In this document: piece after piece, positions 43,153 to 52,390 of the stretch | Layout: every line of letters starts with the position of its first letter | Position numbering within the stretch: the first letter of the stretch is position 1 | Origin: Alkalihalobacillus sp. BA299 | GTDB taxonomy: Bacteria > Bacillota > Bacilli > Bacillales > Bacillaceae_F | DNA: 64,000 bases | NCBI RefSeq assembly: GCF_017745675.1 | Contig: NZ_JAFLJM010000017.1 | Location: forward strand, 50,834 to 114,833 | Direction of reading: 5' to 3' | Made by a program: the position numbers and the translations under genes | The notes under the pieces: model-generated | The model's database searches: none | Seen by the model: only the letters and a program-made list of their open reading frames with translations | Told to the model about the DNA's origin: nothing

Positions 43153-43534
43153 ACGTGACACCCGCCTCTAAAAAAATTGATTCTAACGTCTCATCAAATC
43201 GTACGACAATTTCTGTATCACTTATCAGGGAAGGAGTGTGGCGATTTCCAAGTTCGAAAGCAACTTTTCCCATCTCATTCATTGATTTTGGTGTGATGAC
43301 GTATGCGGGTTCAAGCTTTGTCCGGATGGCAATAACAACTCCCTCATTCTGATAAACAATATCTCCAAAATGTAAGTGAGCGTCTCCTGCTAAACGGATC
43401 GCAATCTCTCTACCTTTATCCGTTTCCTTTCGCAATATACGTTTATTGAGCTCTTCCCAATCTACTTCAATCCACTCTACATTATCGACATTAGTAAGTG
43501 TTTTTACGTTTCCAATTATCGTATCTACTAACAT
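43091..43534 (-). CDS. ureE: Urease nickel chaperone UreE
   Basis: The 147-residue protein has the UreE peptide-binding and metal-binding domains: the LRKETDKGREIAIRL segment, LHFGDIVYQNEG, FELGNRHTPSLI (the conserved GNRH nickel site) and a short C-terminal histidine tail GHHHH. It hands nickel to UreG. The tail is shorter than the His-rich tails of Klebsiella-type UreE. It overlaps ureF. Confidence 0.9.
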   Translation of the reverse strand: MLVDTIIGNVKTLTNVDNVEWIEVDWEELNKRILRKETDKGREIAIRLAGDAHLHFGDIVYQNEGVVIAIRTKLEPAYVITPKSMNEMGKVAFELGNRHTPSLISDTEIVVRFDETLESIFLEAGVTYEKKERRFEKPFKYKGHHHH

Positions 43535-43553
43535 TAATTACTCCTCCTCATTG

Positions 43554-45263
43554 TTAAAATAAGAAATACCGTTGGGCAAGAGATACAGATTCAAATGGTT
43601 CACATTCAATGATCTTCCCATCCACTTTTACTTCATAGGTCTCTGGGTTAATGTCAATGGCTGGAGTTTCGGTATTCCATTTCATATCTTCCTTTCCGAT
43701 ATTACGGCAGTTTTTTACAGGTGAAATTTTCTTTTGTAATTTTAGTTTTTCATGTACTTTATCTTCAAAAGCAACCTGCGAAATAAAAGTGATTGAGGTT
43801 GAGAATTTGGCACGTCCAAAACTAGCAAACATAGGTCTTTGAAAAACAGGCTGCGGAGTTGGGATGGATGCGTTTGGGTCACCCATTTGTGCTGAAGCGA
43901 TTAACCCTCCTTTAAGAATGATTTCTGGTTTAACACCAAAGAACATCGGATCCCAAATGACTAAATCTGCAAGCTTTCCAATTTCAATCGAGCCTACCTC
44001 ATGACTGATTCCATGAGTAATAGCAGGATTAATCGTATATTTTGAGATATACCGTTTAACACGAGTATTGTCATTTTTAGCGTCCTCTTTTAAATATCCA
44101 AATTGTTTCTTCATTTTATCTGCGGTTTGCCACGTTCGAATAATGACTTCGCCGACTCTCCCCATCGCTTGAGAGTCAGAGGCAATCATACTAATCACCC
44201 CTAAATCATGAAGAATATCCTCAGCTGCAATTGTTTCGGGACGAATACGAGAGTCTGCGAACGCAACATCTTCAGGTACTTGTGGATCTAAATGGTGGCA
44301 AACCATCAGCATATCAAGGTGTTCATCGATCGTATTCACAGTAAAGGGTCTTGTCGGATTCGTTGACGAAGGTAATATATTAGGTAAACTAGCAATTTTC
44401 ATAATATCAGGGGCGTGACCACCACCAGCACCTTCCGTATGATATGTATGAATGACACGATTATTGATGGCAGTAATTGTATCTTCAACGAAACCAGCTT
44501 CATTTAATGTGTCCGTATGAATAGCCACTTGAACATCAAGCTCATCTGCTACTTTTAGGCATGTATCGATGGTATGTGGTGTTGTACCCCAATCTTCGTG
44601 AAGCTTTAAACCAATCGCTCCTGCTTTAATTTGCTCAATGAGTGGGTTGACGTGCGAGCCGTTCCCTTTTCCAAGAAAGCCAAGATTAACAGGGAATTCT
44701 TCTGCGGCTTCTAACATACGTTCGATATTCCATACACCAGGTGTACAAGTTGTAGCATTTGTACCGGTGGCAGGACCTGTTCCACCCCCGAGCATCGTTG
44801 TTACTCCAGAAGCTATTGCCGTTTCAATTTGCTGTGGGCAAATAAAGTGGATATGAGCATCGATCCCACCAGCTGTGACAATAAGTCCTTCGGCAGCGAT
44901 GGCTTCAGTACCAGCGCCAACAATCATATTAGGGTTAACGCCATCCATAATATCGGGGTTTCCACCTTTTCCGATTCCGGCAATTCGACCGTCCTTTACA
45001 CCGATATCTGCTTTGTATATACCGGTATAGTCAATGATGGTTGCATTGGTAATAATGAGATCGAGGACTCCAGCATCTCGGCATAAAACCCCGTTTTGGC
45101 CCATTCCGTCCCGAAGTACCTTTCCGCCACCAAACTTACATTCATCTCCATACGTTGTATAATCCTTTTCAATTTCAATCCATAAGTCAGTATCAGCTAA
45201 TCGAACTTGATCTCCCGTTGTTGGGCCGAACAAATTAACATATTGCCTTCGGTTAAGTTTCAT
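43554..45263 (-). CDS. ureC: Urease alpha subunit (catalytic)
   Basis: The 569-residue protein has all active-site features: HIHFICPQQ (nickel His pair, about 137-139), [15 protein letters not shown] with the carbamylated Lys (about 219-220), [24 protein letters not shown], the flap MVCHHLDP with its Cys (about 322) and [13 protein letters not shown]. It hydrolyses urea to ammonia and carbamate. Overlaps the end of ureB by 11 bp. Length is standard. Confidence 0.96.
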   Translation of the reverse strand: MKLNRRQYVNLFGPTTGDQVRLADTDLWIEIEKDYTTYGDECKFGGGKVLRDGMGQNGVLCRDAGVLDLIITNATIIDYTGIYKADIGVKDGRIAGIGKGGNPDIMDGVNPNMIVGAGTEAIAAEGLIVTAGGIDAHIHFICPQQIETAIASGVTTMLGGGTGPATGTNATTCTPGVWNIERMLEAAEEFPVNLGFLGKGNGSHVNPLIEQIKAGAIGLKLHEDWGTTPHTIDTCLKVADELDVQVAIHTDTLNEAGFVEDTITAINNRVIHTYHTEGAGGGHAPDIMKIASLPNILPSSTNPTRPFTVNTIDEHLDMLMVCHHLDPQVPEDVAFADSRIRPETIAAEDILHDLGVISMIASDSQAMGRVGEVIIRTWQTADKMKKQFGYLKEDAKNDNTRVKRYISKYTINPAITHGISHEVGSIEIGKLADLVIWDPMFFGVKPEIILKGGLIASAQMGDPNASIPTPQPVFQRPMFASFGRAKFSTSITFISQVAFEDKVHEKLKLQKKISPVKNCRNIGKEDMKWNTETPAIDINPETYEVKVDGKIIECEPFESVSLAQRYFLF

Positions 45264-45627
45264 TATTATTCACCCCAATAAATCCCTTGTCTTTCATCCG
45301 TTTCTCGATATCAGTTACTTCAGACGTGTGTCCATTCGTTAAGCTATTTAACCCGTGAACAATCTTTTTTCCAGCTATTTCAACTAACTCAATGTCTTTT
45401 TCTTCACCAGGTTCAAAACGAACAGCAGTACCAGAAGCAATGTTAAGCCGCATACCAATTGCTTTTATACGCTCAAAGGTCAAGTAACGATTAACCTCAG
45501 CAAAATGAAAGTGAGATCCTACTTGTATAGGGCGATCCCCAGTATTTGCTACTCTCATTTTTATAGTATTTCTGTCTCTATTACATGAAATAAAGCCACT
45601 TCCTAAACGAATTTCACCTGGTATCAT
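45253..45627 (-). CDS. ureB: Urease beta subunit
   Basis: The 124-residue protein begins [16 protein letters not shown] and contains [48 protein letters not shown], all hallmark UreB segments. It packs with UreA and UreC in the (ABC)3 urease trimer. TAGGAGGAGA precedes the ATG; 9 bp after ureA. Confidence 0.95.
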   Translation of the reverse strand: MIPGEIRLGSGFISCNRDRNTIKMRVANTGDRPIQVGSHFHFAEVNRYLTFERIKAIGMRLNIASGTAVRFEPGEEKDIELVEIAGKKIVHGLNSLTNGHTSEVTDIEKRMKDKGFIGVNNNET

Positions 45628-45636
45628 AGTCTCCTC

Positions 45637-45948
45637 CTAAATTATTGGATCATGGATTGTTACAAGCTTTACACCGTCCGGAAAGGTTGCTTCAACTTGA
45701 ATTTGATCGATCATTTCCGGTATACCTTCCATCACATCTTGAGAAGTAAGGACATGTTTTCCTTCACTCATGAGTTGTTCAACCGACTTTCCTTCCCTAG
45801 CTCCTTCTAATATAAAACAGCTTAAAATAGCAGTTGCTTCTGGATAATTGAGTTTTAACCCTTTGGCTTTTCTTTTGAGGGCAAGTTCTCCAGCTAAATA
45901 GATTAGAAGTTTTTCTTTTTCCATCGGTGTTAGTCGCAAATTGTTCAC
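45637..45948 (-). CDS. ureA: Urease gamma subunit
   Basis: The 103-residue protein starts [26 protein letters not shown] and has [24 protein letters not shown] and [18 protein letters not shown], as in all UreA proteins. It is the first gene of the minus-strand operon ureA-B-C-E-F-H-G-D. AAGGCGGTG is the RBS. No urea-, nickel- or nitrogen-responsive operator could be identified with confidence in the 190 bp before it. Confidence 0.95.
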   Translation of the reverse strand: MNNLRLTPMEKEKLLIYLAGELALKRKAKGLKLNYPEATAILSCFILEGAREGKSVEQLMSEGKHVLTSQDVMEGIPEMIDQIQVEATFPDGVKLVTIHDPII

Positions 45949-46139
45949 CGCCTTACATTTAGTGTGAGCTTTTAATACACTGCCTGTTAATTCTTACTAT
46001 TCACAATCTAATAGAAATTGTAGGGGATTAACAACAATAGCGTCAGAAAAGCTTACGATATTTTATTTTGATTCATCCTTTCCTGTTATTTATTCAAAAA
46101 TTTAACATGTTAAGAAGGAAGCTTTTCTTGCAGCAGTAG

Positions 46140-46168
46140 TTGACATATTTGTATATACAAGTTACTAT
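46140..46168 (+). promoter_or_regulatory. treP promoter with TreR operator in the spacer
   Basis: TTGACA, a 17 bp spacer and TACTAT form a sigma-A promoter; the spacer holds the palindrome TTGTATATACAA (46149-46160), the known type of GntR-family TreR operator. TreR bound here would block polymerase; trehalose-6-phosphate should release it. Confidence 0.82.
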
Positions 46169-46183
46169 AAATAAAGCGGCTTT

Positions 46184-46197
46184 CTTGTATATACAAG
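46184..46197 (+). promoter_or_regulatory. Second TreR operator
   Basis: CTTGTATATACAAG is a perfect palindrome 35 bp (centre to centre) downstream of the operator inside the promoter, in the transcribed leader. Two sites a bit over three helical turns apart fit cooperative binding. Confidence 0.8.
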
Positions 46198-46307
46198 TTA
46201 TATGAAAGCGTATTTATTGGAGTTATTCTAACTAGAGAATAAGAACCTTTTATTAAGAAACATTAAAGGTTGGAATCATTAGTGTTATCCTAATTTTTAT
46301 TATGAAA

Positions 46308-46321
46308 TGTAAACGATAACA
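46308..46321 (+). promoter_or_regulatory. CcpA cre site in the treP leader
   Basis: TGTAAACGATAACA matches TGWNANCGNTNWCA at all 14 positions. It lies directly upstream of the RBS, inside the transcript, so CcpA would act as a roadblock. Confidence 0.82.
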
Positions 46322-46336
46322 GAAGGAGAGTTGAAT

Positions 46337-47752
46337 ATGGGAGACGTGAATAAACAGTCAGTCGAGCAAATACTTGAAGCCATAGGAGGCAAAGAAAATA
46401 TATCATCTGCCAGTCATTGTGTGACACGGTTGCGTTTTGCTTTACATGATGAAGGAAAAGTGAGTCAAGAGCAATTGAATAATATAGATTTGGTGAAAGG
46501 ATCATTTTCTACAAATGGGCAGTTTCAAGTTATTATTGGGCAAGGCTTAGTTGATAAAATTTATAAAGAATTGGTAGCGTTAACAGGAATAGGAGAGGCG
46601 ACTAAAGAAGATACAAAAAGTGCAGCGGAGAAAAATTTAAATCCACTCCAACGTGCTATTAAAACGTTAGCAGATATTTTTATTCCAATCCTACCAGCGA
46701 TTGTTACAGCAGGTTTATTAATGGGGATTAATAACGTTTTAACAGCACCTGACATTTTTTATAAAGGACAAGGGCTAGTTGATGTTCATACACAGTGGGC
46801 AGATTTCGCTGGAATTATTAATTTAATTGCAAATACCGCCTTCGTCTTTCTTCCTGGATTAATTGGTTGGTCAGCGGTGAAAAGGTTTGGTGGTAATCCA
46901 CTATTGGGAATCGTACTCGGGTTGATGCTTGTTCACCCTGATCTTTTAAATGCTTGGGCATACGGTGCTGCTAAAGAGGCAGGTGAAATCCCGTATTGGA
47001 ACTTGTTTGGCTTAGATATTGCCAAAATAGGTTATCAAGGACAAGTATTACCGATTCTGTTTGCATCGTACGTTCTAGCAAAGATTGAAATTTTTCTTAA
47101 TAAACGCGTTCCAGATGCGATAAAGCTATTAGTCGTAGCTCCAATTGCTTTATTAGTAACAGGGTTTTTAGCATTCATCCTGATTGGACCTATTACGTTT
47201 ACAATTGGTAACTGGATAACTGCATTATTTGTAGGTATTTTCGATAATTTTGCAATTCTTGGTGGGCTACTGTATGGAGCAATTTATGCACCTTTAGTTA
47301 TTACAGGGATGCACCATACATTCCTAGCAGTTGACTTACAACTTATAGGTTCTACCGGAGCAACATTCTTATGGCCTATTCTTGCTCTTTCAAATATTGC
47401 ACAAGGCTCTGCAGCTCTAGCGATGTATTTTGCAACGAGAGATGAGAAGGTAAAAGGTTTATCCATGACCTCTTCTATATCAGCCTATTTAGGAATTACT
47501 GAACCCGCCATGTTTGGAGTGAACTTACGTTTTAGATATCCGTTCATTTGTGCAATTATTGGTTCAGCCATCGCTGCTATGTTTATTACAATGAATCGTG
47601 TATTAGCACCATCTATAGGAGTAGGTGGTTTACCAGCATTTTTCTCTATCGTTGCGGATAAATGGGTACCTTTTTTTATTGGGATGGGGATTGCCGTGAT
47701 TGTTCCATTTATATTAACCTATCTCTTTGCGAAATTTAAAAAAGGGCAATAA
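46337..47752 (+). CDS. treP: Trehalose-specific PTS transporter EIIBC
   Basis: From ATG 46337 (GAAGGAG 9 bp upstream; TTG 46331 is too close) the protein has 471 residues: an EIIB domain with the phosphorylated Cys in SASHCVTRLRFAL (about 26) and an EIIC domain with about 10 membrane helices, including GITEPAMFGVNLRFRYPF. There is no EIIA domain, as usual for TreP, which borrows EIIA from the glucose system. It imports trehalose as trehalose-6-phosphate. The treA gene follows. Confidence 0.92.
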   Translation: MGDVNKQSVEQILEAIGGKENISSASHCVTRLRFALHDEGKVSQEQLNNIDLVKGSFSTNGQFQVIIGQGLVDKIYKELVALTGIGEATKEDTKSAAEKNLNPLQRAIKTLADIFIPILPAIVTAGLLMGINNVLTAPDIFYKGQGLVDVHTQWADFAGIINLIANTAFVFLPGLIGWSAVKRFGGNPLLGIVLGLMLVHPDLLNAWAYGAAKEAGEIPYWNLFGLDIAKIGYQGQVLPILFASYVLAKIEIFLNKRVPDAIKLLVVAPIALLVTGFLAFILIGPITFTIGNWITALFVGIFDNFAILGGLLYGAIYAPLVITGMHHTFLAVDLQLIGSTGATFLWPILALSNIAQGSAALAMYFATRDEKVKGLSMTSSISAYLGITEPAMFGVNLRFRYPFICAIIGSAIAAMFITMNRVLAPSIGVGGLPAFFSIVADKWVPFFIGMGIAVIVPFILTYLFAKFKKGQ

Positions 47753-47761
47753 TGAATAAAG

Positions 47762-47802
47762 AAAATGCCATTGGTAGCCGATATGTACCAATGGTATTTT
47801 TC
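47762..47802 (+). terminator. Hairpin between treP and treA
   Basis: AATGCCATTGGTA pairs with TACCAATGGTATTTTT around CCGATATG. It sits 10 bp after treP and may lower expression of treA and treR relative to treP. Confidence 0.75.
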
Positions 47803-47929
47803 AAGAGGAAACGATGGTAGTTATTGATTAAGTAAATATGACATTGACAAGATAGAGAAAAGAAAAACTAAAACCATACAAAGTTTATGTACCTTAGTGG
47901 AAAATGAAATCATTAGGAGTGGTATAAAA

Positions 47930-49612
47930 ATGAAGGAATGGTGGAGAAAATCAACAGTATATCAAATTTACCCAAAAAGTTTTAATGACACAACTGGTAA
48001 TGGTGTTGGTGATCTACAAGGTATTATTGATAAATTAAGTTATTTAAAAAAGCTTGGTATTGATGTCATTTGGCTGACACCAATTTATAAATCACCTCAA
48101 CGAGATAACGGTTATGATATTAGTGATTATTTTGCCATCCATGAAGAGTACGGAACGATGGAGGATTTCGATCGATTGTTAACAGAAGCGCATATTAGAG
48201 ATATCAAGGTGATCATGGATATTGTCGTGAACCATAGCTCAACCGAACACGAATGGTTTAAGCAATCACAGCAATCCAAAGATAATCAATATCGTGATTT
48301 TTATATTTGGAAAGATCCTGTTGAAGGTGCAGAGCCAACGAACTGGGTTTCAAAGTTTGGTGGTTCCGCTTGGAAATATGATGAACAAACCGAGCAATAT
48401 TATTTGCACCTCTTTGATGTGACGCAAGCTGATCTTAATTGGGAAAATGAAGAAGTGAGAAAACAAGTGTATGATATGATGCACTTCTGGTTCAAAAAAG
48501 GTGTTGATGGGTTTCGATTAGATGTTATTAATTTAATATCAAAAGATCAACAATTTCCTAATGATGACGGTTCTATTCATCCAAGTGACGGACGTAAATT
48601 TTATACAGATGGTCCAAGGGTCCACGAGTTTATGCAAGAAATGAATCGTGAAGTGTTTTCTCAATATGACAGTATGACGGTTGGTGAAATGTCATCTACA
48701 ACGATTGATCATTGTATCAAATATACGCACCCAGATCGAAAAGAATTGAGCATGACGTTTAATTTTCATCATTTAAAGGTGGATTATCCGAACGGAGAAA
48801 AATGGGCCATCGGGAAAATAGATTTTCTCGCACTTAAAGATATACTTTCGAAATGGCAAGTTGAAATGCATAAAGGTGGAGGCTGGAATGCTCTGTTCTG
48901 GTGTAATCATGATCAGCCTCGTGTCGTTACTCGCTACGGAAATGACTCGGAATATCATAATGAATCTGCGAAAATGCTAGCAACGACCATCCATATGATG
49001 CAAGGAACACCATACATTTACCAAGGAGAAGAGTTCGGGATGACCGACCCAAAGTTTGATCACATTAGTGATTACCGTGATGTAGAAACGTTAAATTATT
49101 ATGAGATTATGAAGCAAAAGGGTGTGGCAGAAGATGAAATCATGGAAATTATCAAACGAAAGTCTCGAGATAATTCAAGAACTCCTGTGCAATGGAATGA
49201 TAAAATGAATGCTGGCTTCACGACAGGCACACCATGGATAAACGTTGCTAGTAATTACGGGGAAATTAATGCGGAAAGAGCATTGCAAGATAATAACTCT
49301 ATTTTTTATCACTATCAAAAATTAATTCAATTACGTAAAGAATATGACATTATTACGTATGGTGATTATCAATTAATCGACCGAGCTCATCACCAGATTT
49401 TCGCCTATATTCGCTCATTGAAGGATGAGAAACTTCTTGTCATTAATAATTTTTCGGACAAAGAAGTATCTTACAAGCTACCTGATACGATGAATATCGA
49501 TGCACATAATCATAAATTACTTATTGCCAACTATGATGAAGCTATTCAACTTACAAAGGTGATGAGTATTCGTCCATATGAATCGGTCGTTTATCATCTA
49601 TCTAAGAAATGA
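47930..49612 (+). CDS. treA: Trehalose-6-phosphate hydrolase
   Basis: From ATG 47930 (TAGGAGTGG upstream; the longer TTG start at 47897 lacks an RBS) the protein has 560 residues. GH13 motifs: MDIVVNHSS, GFRLDVINL with the nucleophile Asp (about 198), VGEMSS with the acid Glu (about 252) and FWCNHDQPR, with WWRKSTVYQIYPKSFND at the N-terminus as in phosphotrehalases. It cleaves trehalose-6-phosphate to glucose and glucose-6-phosphate. It belongs with treP and treR. Confidence 0.92.
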   Translation: MKEWWRKSTVYQIYPKSFNDTTGNGVGDLQGIIDKLSYLKKLGIDVIWLTPIYKSPQRDNGYDISDYFAIHEEYGTMEDFDRLLTEAHIRDIKVIMDIVVNHSSTEHEWFKQSQQSKDNQYRDFYIWKDPVEGAEPTNWVSKFGGSAWKYDEQTEQYYLHLFDVTQADLNWENEEVRKQVYDMMHFWFKKGVDGFRLDVINLISKDQQFPNDDGSIHPSDGRKFYTDGPRVHEFMQEMNREVFSQYDSMTVGEMSSTTIDHCIKYTHPDRKELSMTFNFHHLKVDYPNGEKWAIGKIDFLALKDILSKWQVEMHKGGGWNALFWCNHDQPRVVTRYGNDSEYHNESAKMLATTIHMMQGTPYIYQGEEFGMTDPKFDHISDYRDVETLNYYEIMKQKGVAEDEIMEIIKRKSRDNSRTPVQWNDKMNAGFTTGTPWINVASNYGEINAERALQDNNSIFYHYQKLIQLRKEYDIITYGDYQLIDRAHHQIFAYIRSLKDEKLLVINNFSDKEVSYKLPDTMNIDAHNHKLLIANYDEAIQLTKVMSIRPYESVVYHLSKK

Positions 49613-49635
49613 TATAATTGTAATTGGTGATATTT

Positions 49636-50352
49636 GTGAAAAATAAATACGTAAAAATATATGAAGAGCTTTCAACGAAAATACAAGTGGGAGATTATCC
49701 CGCAAATAGTCTGCTTCCTTCAGAAAATGACCTAGTCGAGTTATATGATACGTCAAGAGAAACGATCCGAAAAGCGCTAAAGCTATTATCAGAACACGGC
49801 TATATTCAAAAAGTGCAAGGAAAAGGTTCGATTGTGCTCGATGTTCAAAAGTTGAATTTTCCGATATCAGGGCTCGTCAGTTTTAAAGAGTTGGCAAAGA
49901 AAATGGGCAATCGTGCAAATACAATTGTTGAAGAGTTCAACGCAATGAAGGTAACCCCTTTTCTAAAAGAACAATTGAAGGCTGTAAATGAGGATGAAGT
50001 TTGGAAAGTCATTCGAATTCGTGAGATTACAAAGGAAAGGATTATCCTTGATAAAGACTTTATATTAAAAAAATATGTTCCGCATTTGACAAGGTCGATT
50101 TGTGAGAACTCGATCTATGAGTATATTGAACAAGAATTAGGATTAACAATTAGTTTTGCTAAAAAGGAAATTACCGTTGAAGAACCGACAGAAGAAGATC
50201 GACGTTTACTTGATCTTGAAGGGTTTGTAAACATTGTCGTTGTAAAAAACTTTGTCTATTTAGATGATGCAAGTTTGTTTCAATATACAGAGTCCAGGCA
50301 CAGACCTGATAAATTTCGTTTCGTCGATTTTGCTAGAAGAAAATTAACTTAA
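49636..50352 (+). CDS. treR: Trehalose operon repressor, GntR family
   Basis: From GTG 49636 (GGTGAT upstream; TTG 49624 also possible) the protein has 238 residues. An N-terminal winged HTH (LLPSENDLVELYDTSRETIRKALKLLSEHGYIQKVQGKGSIV) is followed by a UTRA effector domain. It is the likely ligand-responsive repressor acting at the TTGTATATACAA sites before treP. Last gene of the tre operon. Confidence 0.9.
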   Translation: MKNKYVKIYEELSTKIQVGDYPANSLLPSENDLVELYDTSRETIRKALKLLSEHGYIQKVQGKGSIVLDVQKLNFPISGLVSFKELAKKMGNRANTIVEEFNAMKVTPFLKEQLKAVNEDEVWKVIRIREITKERIILDKDFILKKYVPHLTRSICENSIYEYIEQELGLTISFAKKEITVEEPTEEDRRLLDLEGFVNIVVVKNFVYLDDASLFQYTESRHRPDKFRFVDFARRKLT

Positions 50353-50364
50353 TCCATCGATCGC

Positions 50365-50403
50365 ACCCCCACTTTACTTTTTGAATTTGAAGTGGGGGCT
50401 TTA
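50365..50403 (+). terminator. Terminator of the tre operon
   Basis: ACCCCCACTT pairs with AAGTGGGGGC around a 15 nt loop, followed by TTTAT. Confidence 0.87.
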
Positions 50404-50411
50404 TCGTTAGG

Positions 50412-50452
50412 GGCGTCTCAGTAAAAAATCTGAGAGCGTCTTTTTTTTTTGC
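50412..50452 (+). terminator. Second hairpin with a T10 run
   Basis: GCGTCTCAG pairs with CTGAGAGCGTC (one bulge) around TAAAAAAT and is followed by ten T residues; backs up the previous terminator. Confidence 0.8.
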
Positions 50453-50460
50453 TCTTTTTT

Positions 50461-50632
50461 CAAAGATTGTTGCTTTTAGTTTTTGGACCGTAAGCCAAGC
50501 GGATGTTTGGCTCTTCACGCATAGCGTGAAGATTTTGAAAATAAAATAGCCGTTCAGACAAATGAATTTGTCTTGAAAAGGCTATTTTATTTTCAAAAAA
50601 CGGCCAAAAGCAACAAAGTTTACGAAACAGCC
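50461..50632 (-). repeat. Interspersed repeat C, copy 1, nested palindromes
   Basis: The element ends with the complement of GGCTGTTTCGTAAACTTTGT and GTTGCTTTTGGCC. Inside are TTCACGCATAGCGTGAA, GCCAAGC...GTTTGGC and a large hairpin, TTTTGAAAATAAAATAGCC to GGCTATTTTATTTTCAAAA (50534-50598). Copy 2 at 57468 has the flanks but not this hairpin. The gap from here to 50878 otherwise holds only the tctC promoter region. Confidence 0.75.
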
Positions 50633-50825
50633 TTTTTTTTGAGAAATAAGAACGTATCAATTTCGAGAATGACGCTTCCGCTTTTCTTTATTTGAAAAAT
50701 AAATGTGTTAATAAATCTTACAACATTGTTGAACCCGTTTCTGAATATTTGATTTAATGTTTTTAACAAAAGGTAAGCAATATATGAAAAATGATTAATA
50801 TTTGTAAATGGAAGTTTTGTTTCAG

Positions 50826-50858
50826 TTTTCATACTGAATGAAAAAAAGAAATTATAAT
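50826..50858 (+). promoter_or_regulatory. tctC promoter with a dyad over the -35 region
   Basis: A TATAAT at 50853 has no good -35; in its place is the dyad TTTTCAT-ACTGA-ATGAAAA (50826-50844). That layout suggests a regulator binding at the -35, perhaps the Lrp-type protein encoded at 53990. Confidence 0.4.
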
Positions 50859-50878
50859 AACATTAGGAGTGGTGTCAA

Positions 50879-51898
50879 ATGAAAAAGATTTATTCGCTTT
50901 TAACAACCGTAGTAATAGCAGCATTGTTAATTACTCTATCGGCTTGTGGTAGCTCTTCTTCTACAAATGCAGGAGATAGTTCGGTAAGTTCCAATGATCA
51001 ATTTCCTGACAAGCCTGTCCGTCTAGTTATTCCATATCCACCAGGTGGAGGAACGGATGTACTATTTCGTTTAGTTGCAAGTTATGCAGAGGAACATTTG
51101 GGACAAACAATCGTTCCGACTAATATGGCAGGGGCGACTGCAACAGTTGGATCACGACATGTCAAAGATGCAAAACCTGATGGGTATACTATTTTAGGCA
51201 TTCACCAGGTTGCTGCAACAGCTTACCATACAGGAATTGTCGATTACGGGTTTTCAGCATTTGATCCAGTTATGATGATGACTTCTACGCCACACATCCC
51301 TGCAGTGAGTAGAGATTTTAGTGAAAAGAATAATGTGAAGGATGTTAATGATTTAATCGAGTATATTAAGGGAAATCCAAACGAAATGACTTGGGCATAT
51401 ACAACAGGTTCAGAGGACCATTATACAATTGCAGCGTTACTAGACGCTGCGGGTGTTGATCCGAAATCGTTAAATTATGTGAACTATGATGGGACAGGTC
51501 CTCAATATGCAGCACTTGTTGCTAATCAAGTAGAAGGTATGACGGCTGATTTTGCGTCTGGTAAAGGATATATTGAAGATGGTTCACTTGTACCTTTAGG
51601 TATGGTGTTTAATGAAAGAAATCCATTCTTACCAGAGGTTCCGACTTTGATCGAGCAAGGAATCGACTTCGCTGTAACCGTTGATAGAGGTATTTTAGCA
51701 CCAAAAGATACACCAGAAGAAGTTATTGCAGTGCTTAGTGAAGCATTCAAAAAAGCCTTAGAAAACCCTGAATTACAAGAAAAAATCGAAGAGCTTGGAA
51801 GCTTTCCAAACTTTAAACCGACCGATGAATACACCTCACATTTAGAAGAATTAGATACAAAAATGGAAGAGTTAGCAGACAAAATGAAATTTGAGTAA
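50879..51898 (+). CDS. tctC: Tripartite tricarboxylate transporter substrate-binding lipoprotein
   Basis: The 339-residue protein has a lipoprotein signal (hydrophobic segment 8-20, lipobox LSAC with C23, then a Ser-rich linker) and the TctC/Bug fold: PDKPVRLVIPYPPGGGTDVLFRLVA, NMAGATATVGSRHVKDAKPDGYTIL, APKDTPEEVIAVLSEAFKKAL. It captures a carboxylate outside the membrane for the TctAB permease. ATTAGGAGTGG is the RBS. First gene of the tctCBA operon. Confidence 0.88.
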   Translation: MKKIYSLLTTVVIAALLITLSACGSSSSTNAGDSSVSSNDQFPDKPVRLVIPYPPGGGTDVLFRLVASYAEEHLGQTIVPTNMAGATATVGSRHVKDAKPDGYTILGIHQVAATAYHTGIVDYGFSAFDPVMMMTSTPHIPAVSRDFSEKNNVKDVNDLIEYIKGNPNEMTWAYTTGSEDHYTIAALLDAAGVDPKSLNYVNYDGTGPQYAALVANQVEGMTADFASGKGYIEDGSLVPLGMVFNERNPFLPEVPTLIEQGIDFAVTVDRGILAPKDTPEEVIAVLSEAFKKALENPELQEKIEELGSFPNFKPTDEYTSHLEELDTKMEELADKMKFE

Positions 51899-51924
51899 GT
51901 TTTGTCTTAGGGGGAGTGGTTGTA

Positions 51925-52374
51925 GTGGTTAACAGAATTTTTTCGATACTTGTCTTAGTAGTAGCTGGAATATTTTTTATTGAGTCTCGAGGCTTTTCGG
52001 AAAAAACAGGGATGCAAACATTTGCTCCCTCCTTTTTTCCAAGTGTAATTATCATAGTAATGTCAATACTAGCACTCTCTCTTTTTATTCAGAGTTTTAA
52101 AGATAAACAAAAAGATGATCTATTAAAAAGCTTAAAGGTGTATATTATTGAACATTGGCGTGTTGTGATTACGCTAATTTTGCTCGTTATCTATATTTCT
52201 TTGTTACCAATCATCGGATTTTTAATCAGTACGATGCTCTTTTTATTAATGGTCTTTGCGATGCTAGGACCAATAAAAAGACAATATTTAGTGGTGAACG
52301 TACTGTTAGCAGTTATTTTACCGTTCGGTATTCAGTGGGTGTTTCAAAGCATATTAAAAATCTACTTACCATAG
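51925..52374 (+). CDS. tctB: Tripartite tricarboxylate transporter small subunit TctB
   Basis: From GTG 51925 (AGGGGGA 9 bp upstream) the protein has 149 residues and four membrane helices, with GMQTFAPSFFPSVIIIVMSILAL, the TctB signature between helices 1 and 2. It forms the membrane complex with TctA. Lies between tctC and tctA. Confidence 0.83.
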   Translation: MVNRIFSILVLVVAGIFFIESRGFSEKTGMQTFAPSFFPSVIIIVMSILALSLFIQSFKDKQKDDLLKSLKVYIIEHWRVVITLILLVIYISLLPIIGFLISTMLFLLMVFAMLGPIKRQYLVVNVLLAVILPFGIQWVFQSILKIYLP

Positions 52375-52390
52375 AAAGGAGTTGAACCCA

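Noticed and set aside
46102..46113. TTAACATGTTAA palindrome as a GlnR/TnrA site for urease
   Set aside because: It does not fit TGTNA-N7-TNACA; no proper nitrogen-control box could be aligned before ureA.
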